Shown here piece after piece: positions 25,786 to 33,713 of a stretch of 64,000 nt of DNA. Origin of the DNA: Tabrizicola sp. (lineage in GTDB: Bacteria; Pseudomonadota; Alphaproteobacteria; Rhodobacterales; Rhodobacteraceae). The stretch lies in contig NZ_JAUXZE010000082.1 in assembly GCF_030694085.1 (NCBI RefSeq), positions 186,001 to 250,000 of the forward strand, in the 5' to 3' direction. Under the pieces are notes generated by a model. That model did no database searches, was not told the DNA's origin, and worked only from the letters and a program-made list of their open reading frames with translations. Numbering within the stretch: the stretch's first letter is position 1; each line of letters starts with the position of its first letter. The translations under genes and the position numbers were made by a program.

Positions 25786-26474
25786 AGCATCTGAAACTGG
25801 CGTTGGCCGGGCTGGCGGCTTTTTCCGTGCTGGCGGGGTGCGGCAACGACAAGACCCCCAATCCGATGGCCGCGGCCGTCGGAGCCGTGGCGAAGACCGG
25901 CATGGCGAAGCTGAAGGGGCAGTCAGCTGAGGCCGCCCCCGCCGCCCAACCCGCATCGCCGAAAGACCTGCGGGCAGAGCTGGCGAAAGCGGGCCAACCG
26001 ATCCTGCTGGTGTCGTCAACGGCGCTGGGTCAGACCGGGTTCCTGACCGTCAGCGACGCGAAGGGCGGCGTGCTGACCTGGGCCACCCCCGACGGTGCGA
26101 CCTTCTCGCAGCGTGATGGCGTGCTGATCCAGACCCGCGGCCTTGGCTTCGACCTGATGTCGGCCCAGGTCCCCTCGGTCGGGCAGCTTCGGCAGGTCGG
26201 AACGCCCTACCAGCGCGTCTACTTCTTCCTGGGCCCCGACGACCAGGGGACGCGGCGCACCTATGATTGCGTGACCGCCAGCGTCGGTACCGAAAGCATC
26301 GAGGTCCTGGGCCGCACCCATGCGACCACCCGTCTGACCGAGACCTGCACCCGCAGTTCCGGCGGCGGCAAGGTCACCAACGAGTTCTGGATCGACGGCG
26401 CGATGATTCGGCAGTCGCGCCAATGGGTCAGCGCCGGTCTGGGCTACATCGACTTCGCCCGCGTGATCGACTGA
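25782..26474 (+). CDS. YjbF-family (GfcB-like) lipoprotein
   Basis: A 230-residue protein. It has a lipoprotein signal with lipobox LAGC at about residues 18-21, then an Ala/Pro-rich linker and a C-terminal domain of beta strands ending WVSAGLGYIDFARVID. This fits the YjbF/GfcB family of group 4 capsule and exopolysaccharide loci. The GTG start at 25782 overlaps the YjbH stop (GTGA), so both proteins are made together and probably interact in the outer membrane. Confidence 0.83.
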   Translation: MKHLKLALAGLAAFSVLAGCGNDKTPNPMAAAVGAVAKTGMAKLKGQSAEAAPAAQPASPKDLRAELAKAGQPILLVSSTALGQTGFLTVSDAKGGVLTWATPDGATFSQRDGVLIQTRGLGFDLMSAQVPSVGQLRQVGTPYQRVYFFLGPDDQGTRRTYDCVTASVGTESIEVLGRTHATTRLTETCTRSSGGGKVTNEFWIDGAMIRQSRQWVSAGLGYIDFARVID

Positions 26475-26505
26475 CCTTCTGCACTTAATTCGACCCAAGC
26501 CCGGC

Positions 26506-26573
26506 GTTTCGTGCCGAAACTGCTGCAGTTTGCGCGCAGTTTAGGGTAATCTTTACCGATCCGGTTCAGAACC
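26506..26573. promoter_or_regulatory. cluster of four short palindromes upstream of a small secreted protein gene
   Basis: Within the 171-bp gap after the YjbF gene: GTTTCG-TGC-CGAAAC (26506-26520), AAACTG-CTG-CAGTTT (26517-26531), GGTAA-TCT-TTACC (26545-26557) and GGTTC-A-GAACC (26563-26573), all perfect arms. The first two overlap in AAAC. Likely operators or an RNA 3'/5' structure; no protein is assigned. Confidence 0.5.
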
Positions 26574-26645
26574 CATGCAATGGACAGGCCGGACGCCTAT
26601 CCTTGGAAACTGACGCCGATACGGACACGCTGACAGGAGGGCCGG

Positions 26646-26843
26646 ATGAAATCGCTGATCGCAGTCGCGCTATCCTTGGTGCTTGCGGCCCCGCTTCAGG
26701 CCGGTGGCCCGGTCGTCGTGGTGGAAGAACCGCCCGTCGTGGTCGAGGAGGGAGCTGCTTCCAGCAAGGGTCTTCTGCCCTGGCTGATGGTGCCCCTGGT
26801 TCTTTGCATCGTGATGTGCGGCGCGGACGACGAGGCGGATTGA
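26646..26843 (+). CDS. 65-residue exported protein with Val/Glu/Pro repeat
   Basis: Starts at ATG 26646 behind a strong AGGAGGG at 26635-26641. Residues 1-19 look like a signal peptide (LVLAAPLQA), followed by GGPVVVVEEPPVVVEEG, then a hydrophobic segment (about 43-58, LLPWLMVPLVLCIVM) and an acidic tail. It is either membrane-anchored or, if the signal is uncleaved, a two-helix protein. Similar short GGPVVV-type proteins occur widely in this family of bacteria (from memory) with no function. It ends 5 bp before the convergent tamB stop. Confidence 0.75.
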   Translation: MKSLIAVALSLVLAAPLQAGGPVVVVEEPPVVVEEGAASSKGLLPWLMVPLVLCIVMCGADDEAD

Positions 26844-26847
26844 CCGC

Positions 26848-29800
26848 CTAGTAGTCCTTTTCCAGGAAGACACCGATCCCGGTTTCGCCATCGGCGCCCA
26901 CGCGCCCCTTGACCGTCACGCCTTCGCGCAGGTCCAGGTTCAAGTTGATCTGGCTTTTGCCGTCCTGGTCGATCTCGACCTCGGTATAGACGTTCTCCGA
27001 GATGTATTTTCCCGCCTTCAGCGCCGCCGACCCGTCCTCGGACGTGGTCACGTCCAGGTCATCCAGCCCGAAGTTCCGGCGCAGGTTGCCCACCAGCCCC
27101 TCGCCGCTCCGGCCCGCCAGAACGGCCACGGCATTGGCCAGCTGTGCGGCTTGCAAGGCCGAGATCTTGTCCAGCCCACGACCGAACAGAAGCTGGGCCA
27201 GCACCTCTTCCTGCGGCAGCTCTGGCGATGAGGTGAAACGGACGACCGGGTCATTCGCCGGGCCCTCCACCGTCACCGTGCTGGTGATCCCGCCGCTGTC
27301 CGTGCTGGCTGCCACACTGATCTGCGGGATGAGACTGCCCTCCAGGCTTAGGTCCGCGCGCGACAGGACGAGCCTTCGGCCCAGGATCTCCAGCCGACCC
27401 CGGATCAGCTGGAAGCTGCCAGCCGGAAGGACATTGGCGGTCGTCCCCAGAAGGCGCAGCTCTCCCCCCAGTTCTGCGTCGATCCCCCGTCCTCGGATGA
27501 AGACTTGCGAGGGGGCAAGGATGGTAATGTCCAGTGCGATGGGCCGGGCCTGCTCGCGGTTCCCGCGTCCGCCGGTGTCACCCAGCAGGCCCGCCTTGCG
27601 GCGCGTCTCGCGGACCGGAGCGGGTTCGCGCGCATGGTCGATGTCCAGCAGTGCGGCCGCCGAACTGAAGCCCGAGGCGGGGACCCGGACCTCGGTCTCG
27701 GACAGGCTGAGCGTGCCGGACAGAAGCGCCCCGCCCAGCAGCGGACCACGCAAGGCCAGGGTGCCGCTGACCCGGGTGTCGAAAAGCTCCGGGTCGTACA
27801 GACGCAGCGCGTCCAGCGTCAGAGCAAGGTCGGCGTCGCGCGCGCCGGTCAACCGGATCGGCCCATCCACCCGCAGCCGCCCGCCGGACGACAGGCCCGA
27901 CGTCGCCTGAAGCTGCAGCGACCCACCTTGCAGCGTGCCGATCGCCTCGACCCCCTGCAGCGAAAGGCCGAGGTTCGGATCGACGATGCGCCCACCCGAC
28001 AAGGTGACGCGTCCCGACAACGATGCCAACGTCAGCGGCCCGTCCAGCCGCAGATCATAGCCGATGTCCCCCGAGGCGGACCTTGGCGCAATGAACAGGT
28101 TCGCCAGCCCCGCCGCCCCGGACCCCCGGATCGCCAGGTCCGCCGAGCCGAACCCATTCGCGATGCGCCCCTCCACCGTGGCTCGGATCTGGCCTGGCCC
28201 CGCGCCGGTCAAGTCTATCGCATAGCCTGTGGCATCTTGCGTGGCAGTGCCCGCAAATGTGAGCGGACCCTCAAGTTCAGGGACGAACAGGCCCAGGTTC
28301 GCCAGCCGCGCTTCCAGATCTATCCGCCGCACATCGTCCGCAATCTCGCCCCGTGCGGTGCCCGAAAGCTGCGGGTTGGCCAGCCGGGCCATGCGCACCT
28401 GCAAGACACCATCCTTCAAGCCCAGGTCCAGCTCCAGCCAGCTTTCCCCCGCCAGAAGCCTGTCGGCCTGTGGGCTGCCCAGCCGCAGCGACTGCCCGGT
28501 CCCCGACAGTTGTATCTGCCCGTCCCTGGGCTGGCCGGTGAAGCTGCCCTTCAGCGCCAGAGCCCCACCATAGCCCGGTCCCAACACTGACAAGTCGTCC
28601 AGGCGGACCGTTCCCGAAAGGTTAGATCCTTCGTTCGACAGCGTGCCGTCGGCCTTCGCCACCAGCCCCCCCGCAACAAGGTCAAGGTTGCGCAACAGGG
28701 TTCCGCTTTCGTCCCGGCGGATCGAGGCGACAAGCGTCGAGCGCCCGGCCAGAAGTCGGTCGACCTGTGGCACGTCAAGGCTAAGGCCGATGCCGTCGAA
28801 GGCAAGGTCCAGATCGAAGAACCCCGACAACCGGCTGGCCGAACCACTGGTGACCAAGGTCCCGGACCCGCCAAGCGGTCGCCCCGCCAGCCCCGAGAAC
28901 CGGGCGAAGTCCTCAGCCTGCACCGTCAGTTTGCCGCTGGCCAGGAAGGCATCCTTCAGCCCTTCGACCTTGACCGCCCCCAGCGCGGTCAACCCGGCAC
29001 CGTTCAACCGGATGTCCGACAGCTGCAACGCCCCGGCGCCTTCCCGGACGAACATTCGCAGCGAGCCTTCGATCTCGGTTCCCAAGGCGCGGGCCAAAGC
29101 GGGATCGGTCGGCGCGATCCCTGAGGCCGCAAGGGTCAGGGTCCCGCCAAAGCTGTTCCCGGCGGTCGACCGTCCGATCCGCCCCGAACCGCTCAACTCT
29201 GCCCGTGCCAGCTTCAGGTCTGGGCGGTCAAGGCCCTGTATCACGACCTCGCCCGACCAGCCTTCCCGTCCGGTCAGCGTCTTCAGACGGAAATCCGCCC
29301 GCGCAAGTCGGGTATCGGCTGCGAACGGAAGAGCCACGGGTTCGCCATCCGGCGCGGCAAGCGTTCCGGTCACGTCGAACCACTCGGGCAACCCGTCCGC
29401 CGCGATCTCGGCCGTGCCGCCCAGCGTCAGCGACCGCGCCGTGAGGTCAAAGCGGTCAACCGTGGTCCGTCCAGCCTCGGACCGCCGCGCATCCAGCTTC
29501 AGCGCGACCTCGTTGCCGAAGAACGCCACCTGATCCGGCGCAAGGACCGGAGCAAGGTCGCCGGACAAGTCCGCCAGCAGGCGATACCCCGACGGCTCGG
29601 CAGCTTGAAGCTGCACGCTGCCCTGCAGCCGCTCGGCCCCGTCCGTTGCCAGGGTCACATCCGCAAGGAAATCGTCGATCGTCCCTTCGCCCTGCACCCG
29701 AAGCGAGGCCGAGGGTCGTCCCGGCACGCCCAGCAGGTTCACGAAGATCCCCTCGGCATCCTCTTCCGCCACCAGATCCAGCCCAAGCACCCGCGTCGCG

Positions 29801-30360
29801 TTGGAATAGGACGCGTCCAGCGTGATCTCGCCCTGTGGCCCTTCGCCTGTGCGCAGAAGGTCCAGGTTCGCTCGTCCCTCGCCGCCCGACAGCTGCATCG
29901 AGGCTTCCAGCGTCCCCGAGACGGCCTGGCCCAGCACTTCGGGCGCAAGCTCGATCCGCTCGGCCGCCACCCGGTCGACGCTGATCGACACCGGCAGCTC
30001 TGGCAGGCTGAAACCCGAAGCTTCGACCTTTGGCGTGCCATCGTCCGTCTCGGGTAGCCGCGCGATGATGATCTCTTGCGCCGAAAGCTCGCTGACGTTC
30101 AGTTCCCCCGAGAACAGCGCCGAACGGCTCCAGTCCAGCACCACGCCATTCAGCGTGATCCAGATGCCCTTGTCGTCGGCTATGGTCAGCTGCTGGATGG
30201 TCGCCTGCGACGACAGCGCGCCCGCAAAGCCCGTCACAGTCACCCGACGCCCGGCATCCGACAACGTGTCCTCCAGGAAGGCCGTCAGGTAATCGCGGTC
30301 ACCCTCCTGCGCGAAGGCAGGCGCGGCGGTCAGGCAGGCGATCAGAAGTAGCCGCCGCAT
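26848..30360 (-). CDS. tamB: translocation and assembly module inner-membrane subunit TamB
   Basis: A 1170-residue periplasm-spanning protein with an N-terminal signal/anchor (LLLIACLTAAPAFA). It has a long run of beta-helical, Gly/Leu-rich strands and the conserved C-terminal DUF490 domain (LPQEEVLAQLLFGRGLDKISALQ, NFGLDDLDV, ending in Tyr). Together with TamA it moves outer-membrane proteins or phospholipids across the envelope. The ATG at 30360 overlaps the tamA stop (TGATG); the frame extends further upstream but that part lies inside tamA. Somewhat shorter than the E. coli protein, in line with alphaproteobacterial members. Confidence 0.93.
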   Translation of the reverse strand: MRRLLLIACLTAAPAFAQEGDRDYLTAFLEDTLSDAGRRVTVTGFAGALSSQATIQQLTIADDKGIWITLNGVVLDWSRSALFSGELNVSELSAQEIIIARLPETDDGTPKVEASGFSLPELPVSISVDRVAAERIELAPEVLGQAVSGTLEASMQLSGGEGRANLDLLRTGEGPQGEITLDASYSNATRVLGLDLVAEEDAEGIFVNLLGVPGRPSASLRVQGEGTIDDFLADVTLATDGAERLQGSVQLQAAEPSGYRLLADLSGDLAPVLAPDQVAFFGNEVALKLDARRSEAGRTTVDRFDLTARSLTLGGTAEIAADGLPEWFDVTGTLAAPDGEPVALPFAADTRLARADFRLKTLTGREGWSGEVVIQGLDRPDLKLARAELSGSGRIGRSTAGNSFGGTLTLAASGIAPTDPALARALGTEIEGSLRMFVREGAGALQLSDIRLNGAGLTALGAVKVEGLKDAFLASGKLTVQAEDFARFSGLAGRPLGGSGTLVTSGSASRLSGFFDLDLAFDGIGLSLDVPQVDRLLAGRSTLVASIRRDESGTLLRNLDLVAGGLVAKADGTLSNEGSNLSGTVRLDDLSVLGPGYGGALALKGSFTGQPRDGQIQLSGTGQSLRLGSPQADRLLAGESWLELDLGLKDGVLQVRMARLANPQLSGTARGEIADDVRRIDLEARLANLGLFVPELEGPLTFAGTATQDATGYAIDLTGAGPGQIRATVEGRIANGFGSADLAIRGSGAAGLANLFIAPRSASGDIGYDLRLDGPLTLASLSGRVTLSGGRIVDPNLGLSLQGVEAIGTLQGGSLQLQATSGLSSGGRLRVDGPIRLTGARDADLALTLDALRLYDPELFDTRVSGTLALRGPLLGGALLSGTLSLSETEVRVPASGFSSAAALLDIDHAREPAPVRETRRKAGLLGDTGGRGNREQARPIALDITILAPSQVFIRGRGIDAELGGELRLLGTTANVLPAGSFQLIRGRLEILGRRLVLSRADLSLEGSLIPQISVAASTDSGGITSTVTVEGPANDPVVRFTSSPELPQEEVLAQLLFGRGLDKISALQAAQLANAVAVLAGRSGEGLVGNLRRNFGLDDLDVTTSEDGSAALKAGKYISENVYTEVEIDQDGKSQINLNLDLREGVTVKGRVGADGETGIGVFLEKDY

Positions 30361-32195
30361 CAGAAGGATTGCCCCAGGCCGACATAGATCTGCACCCCGT
30401 CGCCGGTCGTGCCGCTGATGGGCGAGGCGACATCCAGCCGGATCGGTCCAAGGCCGGTCTCGTAGCGCAGCCCAAGGCCCGCCCCGGCGTGCGAACTTGA
30501 AAATCCTCCCGTGAAACCGTCCAGCCCGATGCTGCCCCAATCCACGAACCCGACCACGCCGATCTTGTCGCTGACCTTGGCCCGTGCCTCCAGCGATCCG
30601 GCCAGGAAATACTTGCCGCCGATCAGGAACTGCGGCCCGAACCCGCGCGTCACGGCGATGCCCAGCGACCGGTAGGGCTGCCCCCGGACCGTGCCGCCCC
30701 CACCCGAGAAGAAAAGATCGTTCCGCGGGGTTTCCAGCAGGGTCGAGCCGAAGACAGCCCCAGCTTGTGCCCGTGCGGCGATGACAAAGCGCCCAGGCTC
30801 GCCAAGGCTGCGGTAGACCCTTCCGTCCATCGTCGCCCGCAGGCCCGAACCCGTGGTGCCGAACCCGGCAAAGGGTTTGGCCTCGGCGTCCAGGTAGAAA
30901 CCCTTGGTCGGGCTGTTTGCCACGTCCCTCTTGTCCCAGTTCACGCCGATGGGCAGCGACAGATTGCGGAAGGTGAAGCTGCCGCCAGGGTCGCGGCCGT
31001 CGAGATAGTCGTAGGTCAGACCGACCCGCGCCGTCAGAGTCTCGGAAAACGTGTGCGAGAACTTCAGCCCGAACGTGACCGAATCCAGCGCATAGTCGAT
31101 CTCGTCTTCATGCGAATAGCCCAGCATCAGGCCCGCCGTGGTGTCTGGCGTCAGGGTCGCCGGCCGGTCCAGTGTCACCGTCAGCCCGTAGTCGATGCCG
31201 CTTTCGCCCGACCCGATGTTCGTCGCGTCCGCTGCGATGCCCAGCCGTTCGCCCCCGCCCAGCAAATTGCGGTGCAGCCACGAGGCAGACAGCGACACCC
31301 CGTCCAGGCTGGCGATTTCCGCGCCAAAAGAATAGCGGCGCGGCTTCTGTTCAACCACGGTCGCGGTGATCCCCAGCAGGTCGGGTGCCGTGACCTGCTC
31401 GTCCTCGGTCAGCGCCACGGAGGAAAAGATGCCGGTCCGCCGCAACCGGGTTTCGGCGCGGCGCAGCTCGGTCTCGCTGAAGGTCTCCCCCTCGGGCAGG
31501 CCGGCGATCTTGGCGATGCGACGCTCGCGCATCCGTTCCTCGCCAGTGATCTCCAGCCGTCCAAAGCGCAGTTTCGGACCCGGCGACAGGCCCACATCGG
31601 CGTTCAGACGCCGCGCTGCATGGTCGGCCACGACGTCTTGGCGCGTGACGAAGGCCTTGGCGTGCCCCGTCTCGCGCCAGGCCTTGATCGCTACGTCGAC
31701 GGCAGAGGCCACGGCCCCACTTGCCGCCACGGCGCCCGAGCGGAACCCTTCGGGCAGTTCGGTCTCGCGTGCCAGCGGGGCGACACGTGCGACGCCAAAC
31801 CGGAACGGATCACCGGGGTCCACGTCGATACGGATCGCCGAAATCGCCGTCGGGGCCTCCAAGGCCGGGATGGCTGCCGCCTCGCGCCCGTCGATGCGGA
31901 TGCGGATCACGACCGAGTAATGGCCCTTGGCATACATCGCCGCCAGGATCCGCGCATAATCCGCTCTGGCGGCGGCCAGCAGGTCCTGTGGCGCGGTCTG
32001 CCCCTGCGCCTGCAGCGACCGCACTTGCGATGCGTCCTGCACCGCCTGGGTCAGGTCCCCGGACCCGCCCGCGACCACGATGTCCAGCCGGTCCAGCGCA
32101 TTGGCCGACGCCGCGCCAAGGCCCAGCAGGACCGCAGCGACAGCCCCTCGGACCCGCAGCACATGACGATCGGAAAACACGTGAATGACCCTCAT
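30360..32195 (-). CDS. tamA: autotransporter assembly complex outer-membrane protein TamA
   Basis: A 611-residue Omp85-family protein if ATG 32195 is used (MRVIHVFSDRH, then a signal ending ASANA). POTRA domains occupy about residues 40-270 (for example FGRLEITGEERM and GIFSSVAL). The 16-stranded barrel follows, with the Omp85 signature VRGQPYRSLG and a C-terminal aromatic (GLGQSF). An upstream in-frame ATG at 32288 would hide the signal. First gene of the tamA-tamB pair and divergent from a methyltransferase gene. Confidence 0.92.
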   Translation of the reverse strand: MRVIHVFSDRHVLRVRGAVAAVLLGLGAASANALDRLDIVVAGGSGDLTQAVQDASQVRSLQAQGQTAPQDLLAAARADYARILAAMYAKGHYSVVIRIRIDGREAAAIPALEAPTAISAIRIDVDPGDPFRFGVARVAPLARETELPEGFRSGAVAASGAVASAVDVAIKAWRETGHAKAFVTRQDVVADHAARRLNADVGLSPGPKLRFGRLEITGEERMRERRIAKIAGLPEGETFSETELRRAETRLRRTGIFSSVALTEDEQVTAPDLLGITATVVEQKPRRYSFGAEIASLDGVSLSASWLHRNLLGGGERLGIAADATNIGSGESGIDYGLTVTLDRPATLTPDTTAGLMLGYSHEDEIDYALDSVTFGLKFSHTFSETLTARVGLTYDYLDGRDPGGSFTFRNLSLPIGVNWDKRDVANSPTKGFYLDAEAKPFAGFGTTGSGLRATMDGRVYRSLGEPGRFVIAARAQAGAVFGSTLLETPRNDLFFSGGGGTVRGQPYRSLGIAVTRGFGPQFLIGGKYFLAGSLEARAKVSDKIGVVGFVDWGSIGLDGFTGGFSSSHAGAGLGLRYETGLGPIRLDVASPISGTTGDGVQIYVGLGQSF

Positions 32196-32339
32196 CGGCA
32201 GCTTCTTGCGGACTATCGCAGCTTGTGCCGACCCCTTCAATCCAAGGAAACCGATTGGGCGAAGTTGGGTTCCCGCTTGCTCCGTCATTCATCTGTGACA
32301 CGCAGGCTGCATCACTGCGCCAAGGCAGGAGAATTGCAC

Positions 32340-32966
32340 ATGACCGACGACGGCTATGATCTGGACGAGGCCTATCAGATCGATGGTCCCGACGGTGCCC
32401 GCCGCATGTATGGCGACTGGGCTCCAACCTATGACGACAGCTTTGGCGCGGCCTGGGGCTACATCGCCCCGCGCGAGATTGCCGCGATCCTTGCCGCCGA
32501 GGTTGGCACGCAAGCCGAGATCCTGGACATCGGCGCGGGCACCGGTCTGGTGGCCGAACACTTGCGCGGACGCACTGTTGACGCGCTGGATATCACGCCC
32601 GAGATGCTGGAGATCGCCCGCCCCAAAGGCGTCTACCGCAATCTGATGCTGGGCGACCTGACCAAGGCGCTGGACATCCCCGACGCGACTTACGACGCGG
32701 TGATCAGCTGCGGCACCTTCACCCACGGCCATGTCGGGCCGGAGTGCTTCCCTGAACTCCTCCGCATCACCCGCCCCGGCGCGGTCTTCGCCTGCGGGAC
32801 CATCGGCCCGGTGCTGGACGGGGCTGGCTTCGGATCAGAGCTGGCGCGGCTGGTGGCGCAGGGCCGGATCACGCCTGTCGCCTGGCGCGACATCCCGATC
32901 TACGAAGGCGCCGACCATCCCCACAAGGATGACCGTGGGCTTGTCATGGTGTTCCGCCGGGTCTGA
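32340..32966 (+). CDS. class I SAM-dependent methyltransferase
   Basis: A 208-residue methyltransferase with motif I LDIGAGTGLVAEHL (about residue 62), an acidic DALDITPEML for ribose binding, and DAVISCGTFTHGHV as motif IV. The opening ARRMYGDWAPTYDDSF is typical of Williams-Beuren-syndrome-27-like/ubiE-type small-molecule methyltransferases. The substrate is unknown. ATG 32340 follows AGGAGAAT. It precedes the rimP operon but that operon has its own promoter right after this gene's stop. Confidence 0.88.
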   Translation: MTDDGYDLDEAYQIDGPDGARRMYGDWAPTYDDSFGAAWGYIAPREIAAILAAEVGTQAEILDIGAGTGLVAEHLRGRTVDALDITPEMLEIARPKGVYRNLMLGDLTKALDIPDATYDAVISCGTFTHGHVGPECFPELLRITRPGAVFACGTIGPVLDGAGFGSELARLVAQGRITPVAWRDIPIYEGADHPHKDDRGLVMVFRRV

Positions 32967-32977
32967 TCCATTGGCCC

Positions 32978-33006
32978 TTGCAGACTCGGGGTCGGGCGCG
33001 TATATC
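32978..33006 (+). promoter_or_regulatory. sigma-70 promoter of the rimP-nusA-infB operon
   Basis: TTGCAG (32978-32983), a 17-bp GC-rich spacer and TATATC (33001-33006). Predicted start near 33013, giving a leader of about 80 bases before rimP. Confidence 0.65.
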
Positions 33007-33019
33007 CCCCTCAACAGCT

Positions 33020-33081
33020 GCTTCGGGGTCCAAACCTGAAGCTACCGAAAGTCACGGGCGGGCCGCTGGGTCCGCTTTTTT
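33020..33081 (+). promoter_or_regulatory. rimP leader: hairpin followed by intrinsic terminator (attenuator candidate)
   Basis: Hairpin 1 pairs 33020-33027 (GCTTCGGG) with 33035-33042 (one G-U). Hairpin 2 pairs GCGGGCC (33058-33064) with GGTCCGC (33069-33075, one G-U) and is followed by TTTTTTG from 33076. It lies between the promoter at 32978 and the rimP start at 33096, so it is an intrinsic terminator in the leader. It could alternatively end the upstream methyltransferase transcript. Confidence 0.6.
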
Positions 33082-33095
33082 GTTTCTGGAATCCA

Positions 33096-33701
33096 ATGTC
33101 CGATCTGATCGCCAAGACTGCCATCGACCGCCGCCTGGCTGACATTGTCGGCCCGGTGATCGAAGGTCTTGGCTTCGAACTGGTCCGCATCCGTCTGATG
33201 GGTGGCAAGACGCGCGTGTTGCAGATCATGGCCGACCGTCCCGATGGCGGGATCGGCGTCGATGAATGTGGCGACATCTCTACCGCCGTTTCGGCTGTGA
33301 TGGACGTGGAAGACCCGCTTGAGGACAACTACGTCCTTGAAGTCTCGTCCCCCGGCATCGACCGGCCGCTGACCCGGCTGAAGGATTTCGAGATGTGGAA
33401 GGGCTGGGAAGCCCGGATCGAGACGACCGAACTGATCGACGGCCGCCGCCGGTTCAAGGGCGATCTGGCGGGGGTGGAAGGGGACGAGGTCCTGATCACC
33501 ATCGAGGAGTCGGGCGAAGAGGTTACCATCGGGCTGAAGTTCGACTGGCTCTCCGACGCCAAGTTGATCCTGACCGACGCGCTGATCGCCGAAATGCTGC
33601 GCCAACGGAAAGTGGCCGAGCCCACCGACGGCCAGTTCGACGAGATCGAAGAAATTGACGGGGATGAGGACGACGAGCCCGCCCCGGAAACCAAACACTA
33701 G
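33096..33701 (+). CDS. rimP: ribosome maturation factor RimP
   Basis: A 201-residue protein needed for 30S subunit assembly. The N-terminal domain has VEGLGFELVRIRL-like sequence (IEGLGFELVRI) and the VSSPGIDRPLTRLKDF motif at the domain junction; the C-terminal domain is an SH3-like beta barrel. The tail is strongly acidic (EEIDGDEDDEP), longer than in E. coli. Start ATG 33096 lies directly after the leader terminator. First gene of rimP-nusA-ylxR-infB, the conserved order. Confidence 0.96.
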   Translation: MSDLIAKTAIDRRLADIVGPVIEGLGFELVRIRLMGGKTRVLQIMADRPDGGIGVDECGDISTAVSAVMDVEDPLEDNYVLEVSSPGIDRPLTRLKDFEMWKGWEARIETTELIDGRRRFKGDLAGVEGDEVLITIEESGEEVTIGLKFDWLSDAKLILTDALIAEMLRQRKVAEPTDGQFDEIEEIDGDEDDEPAPETKH

Positions 33702-33713
33702 GGAGAGACCCGC

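Noticed and set aside
30765..32339. Plus-strand extension in frame with the methyltransferase at 32340, opposite tamA
   Set aside because: The extension is Arg/Gln/His-rich without a domain. The methyltransferase has its own start and ribosome site at 32340.
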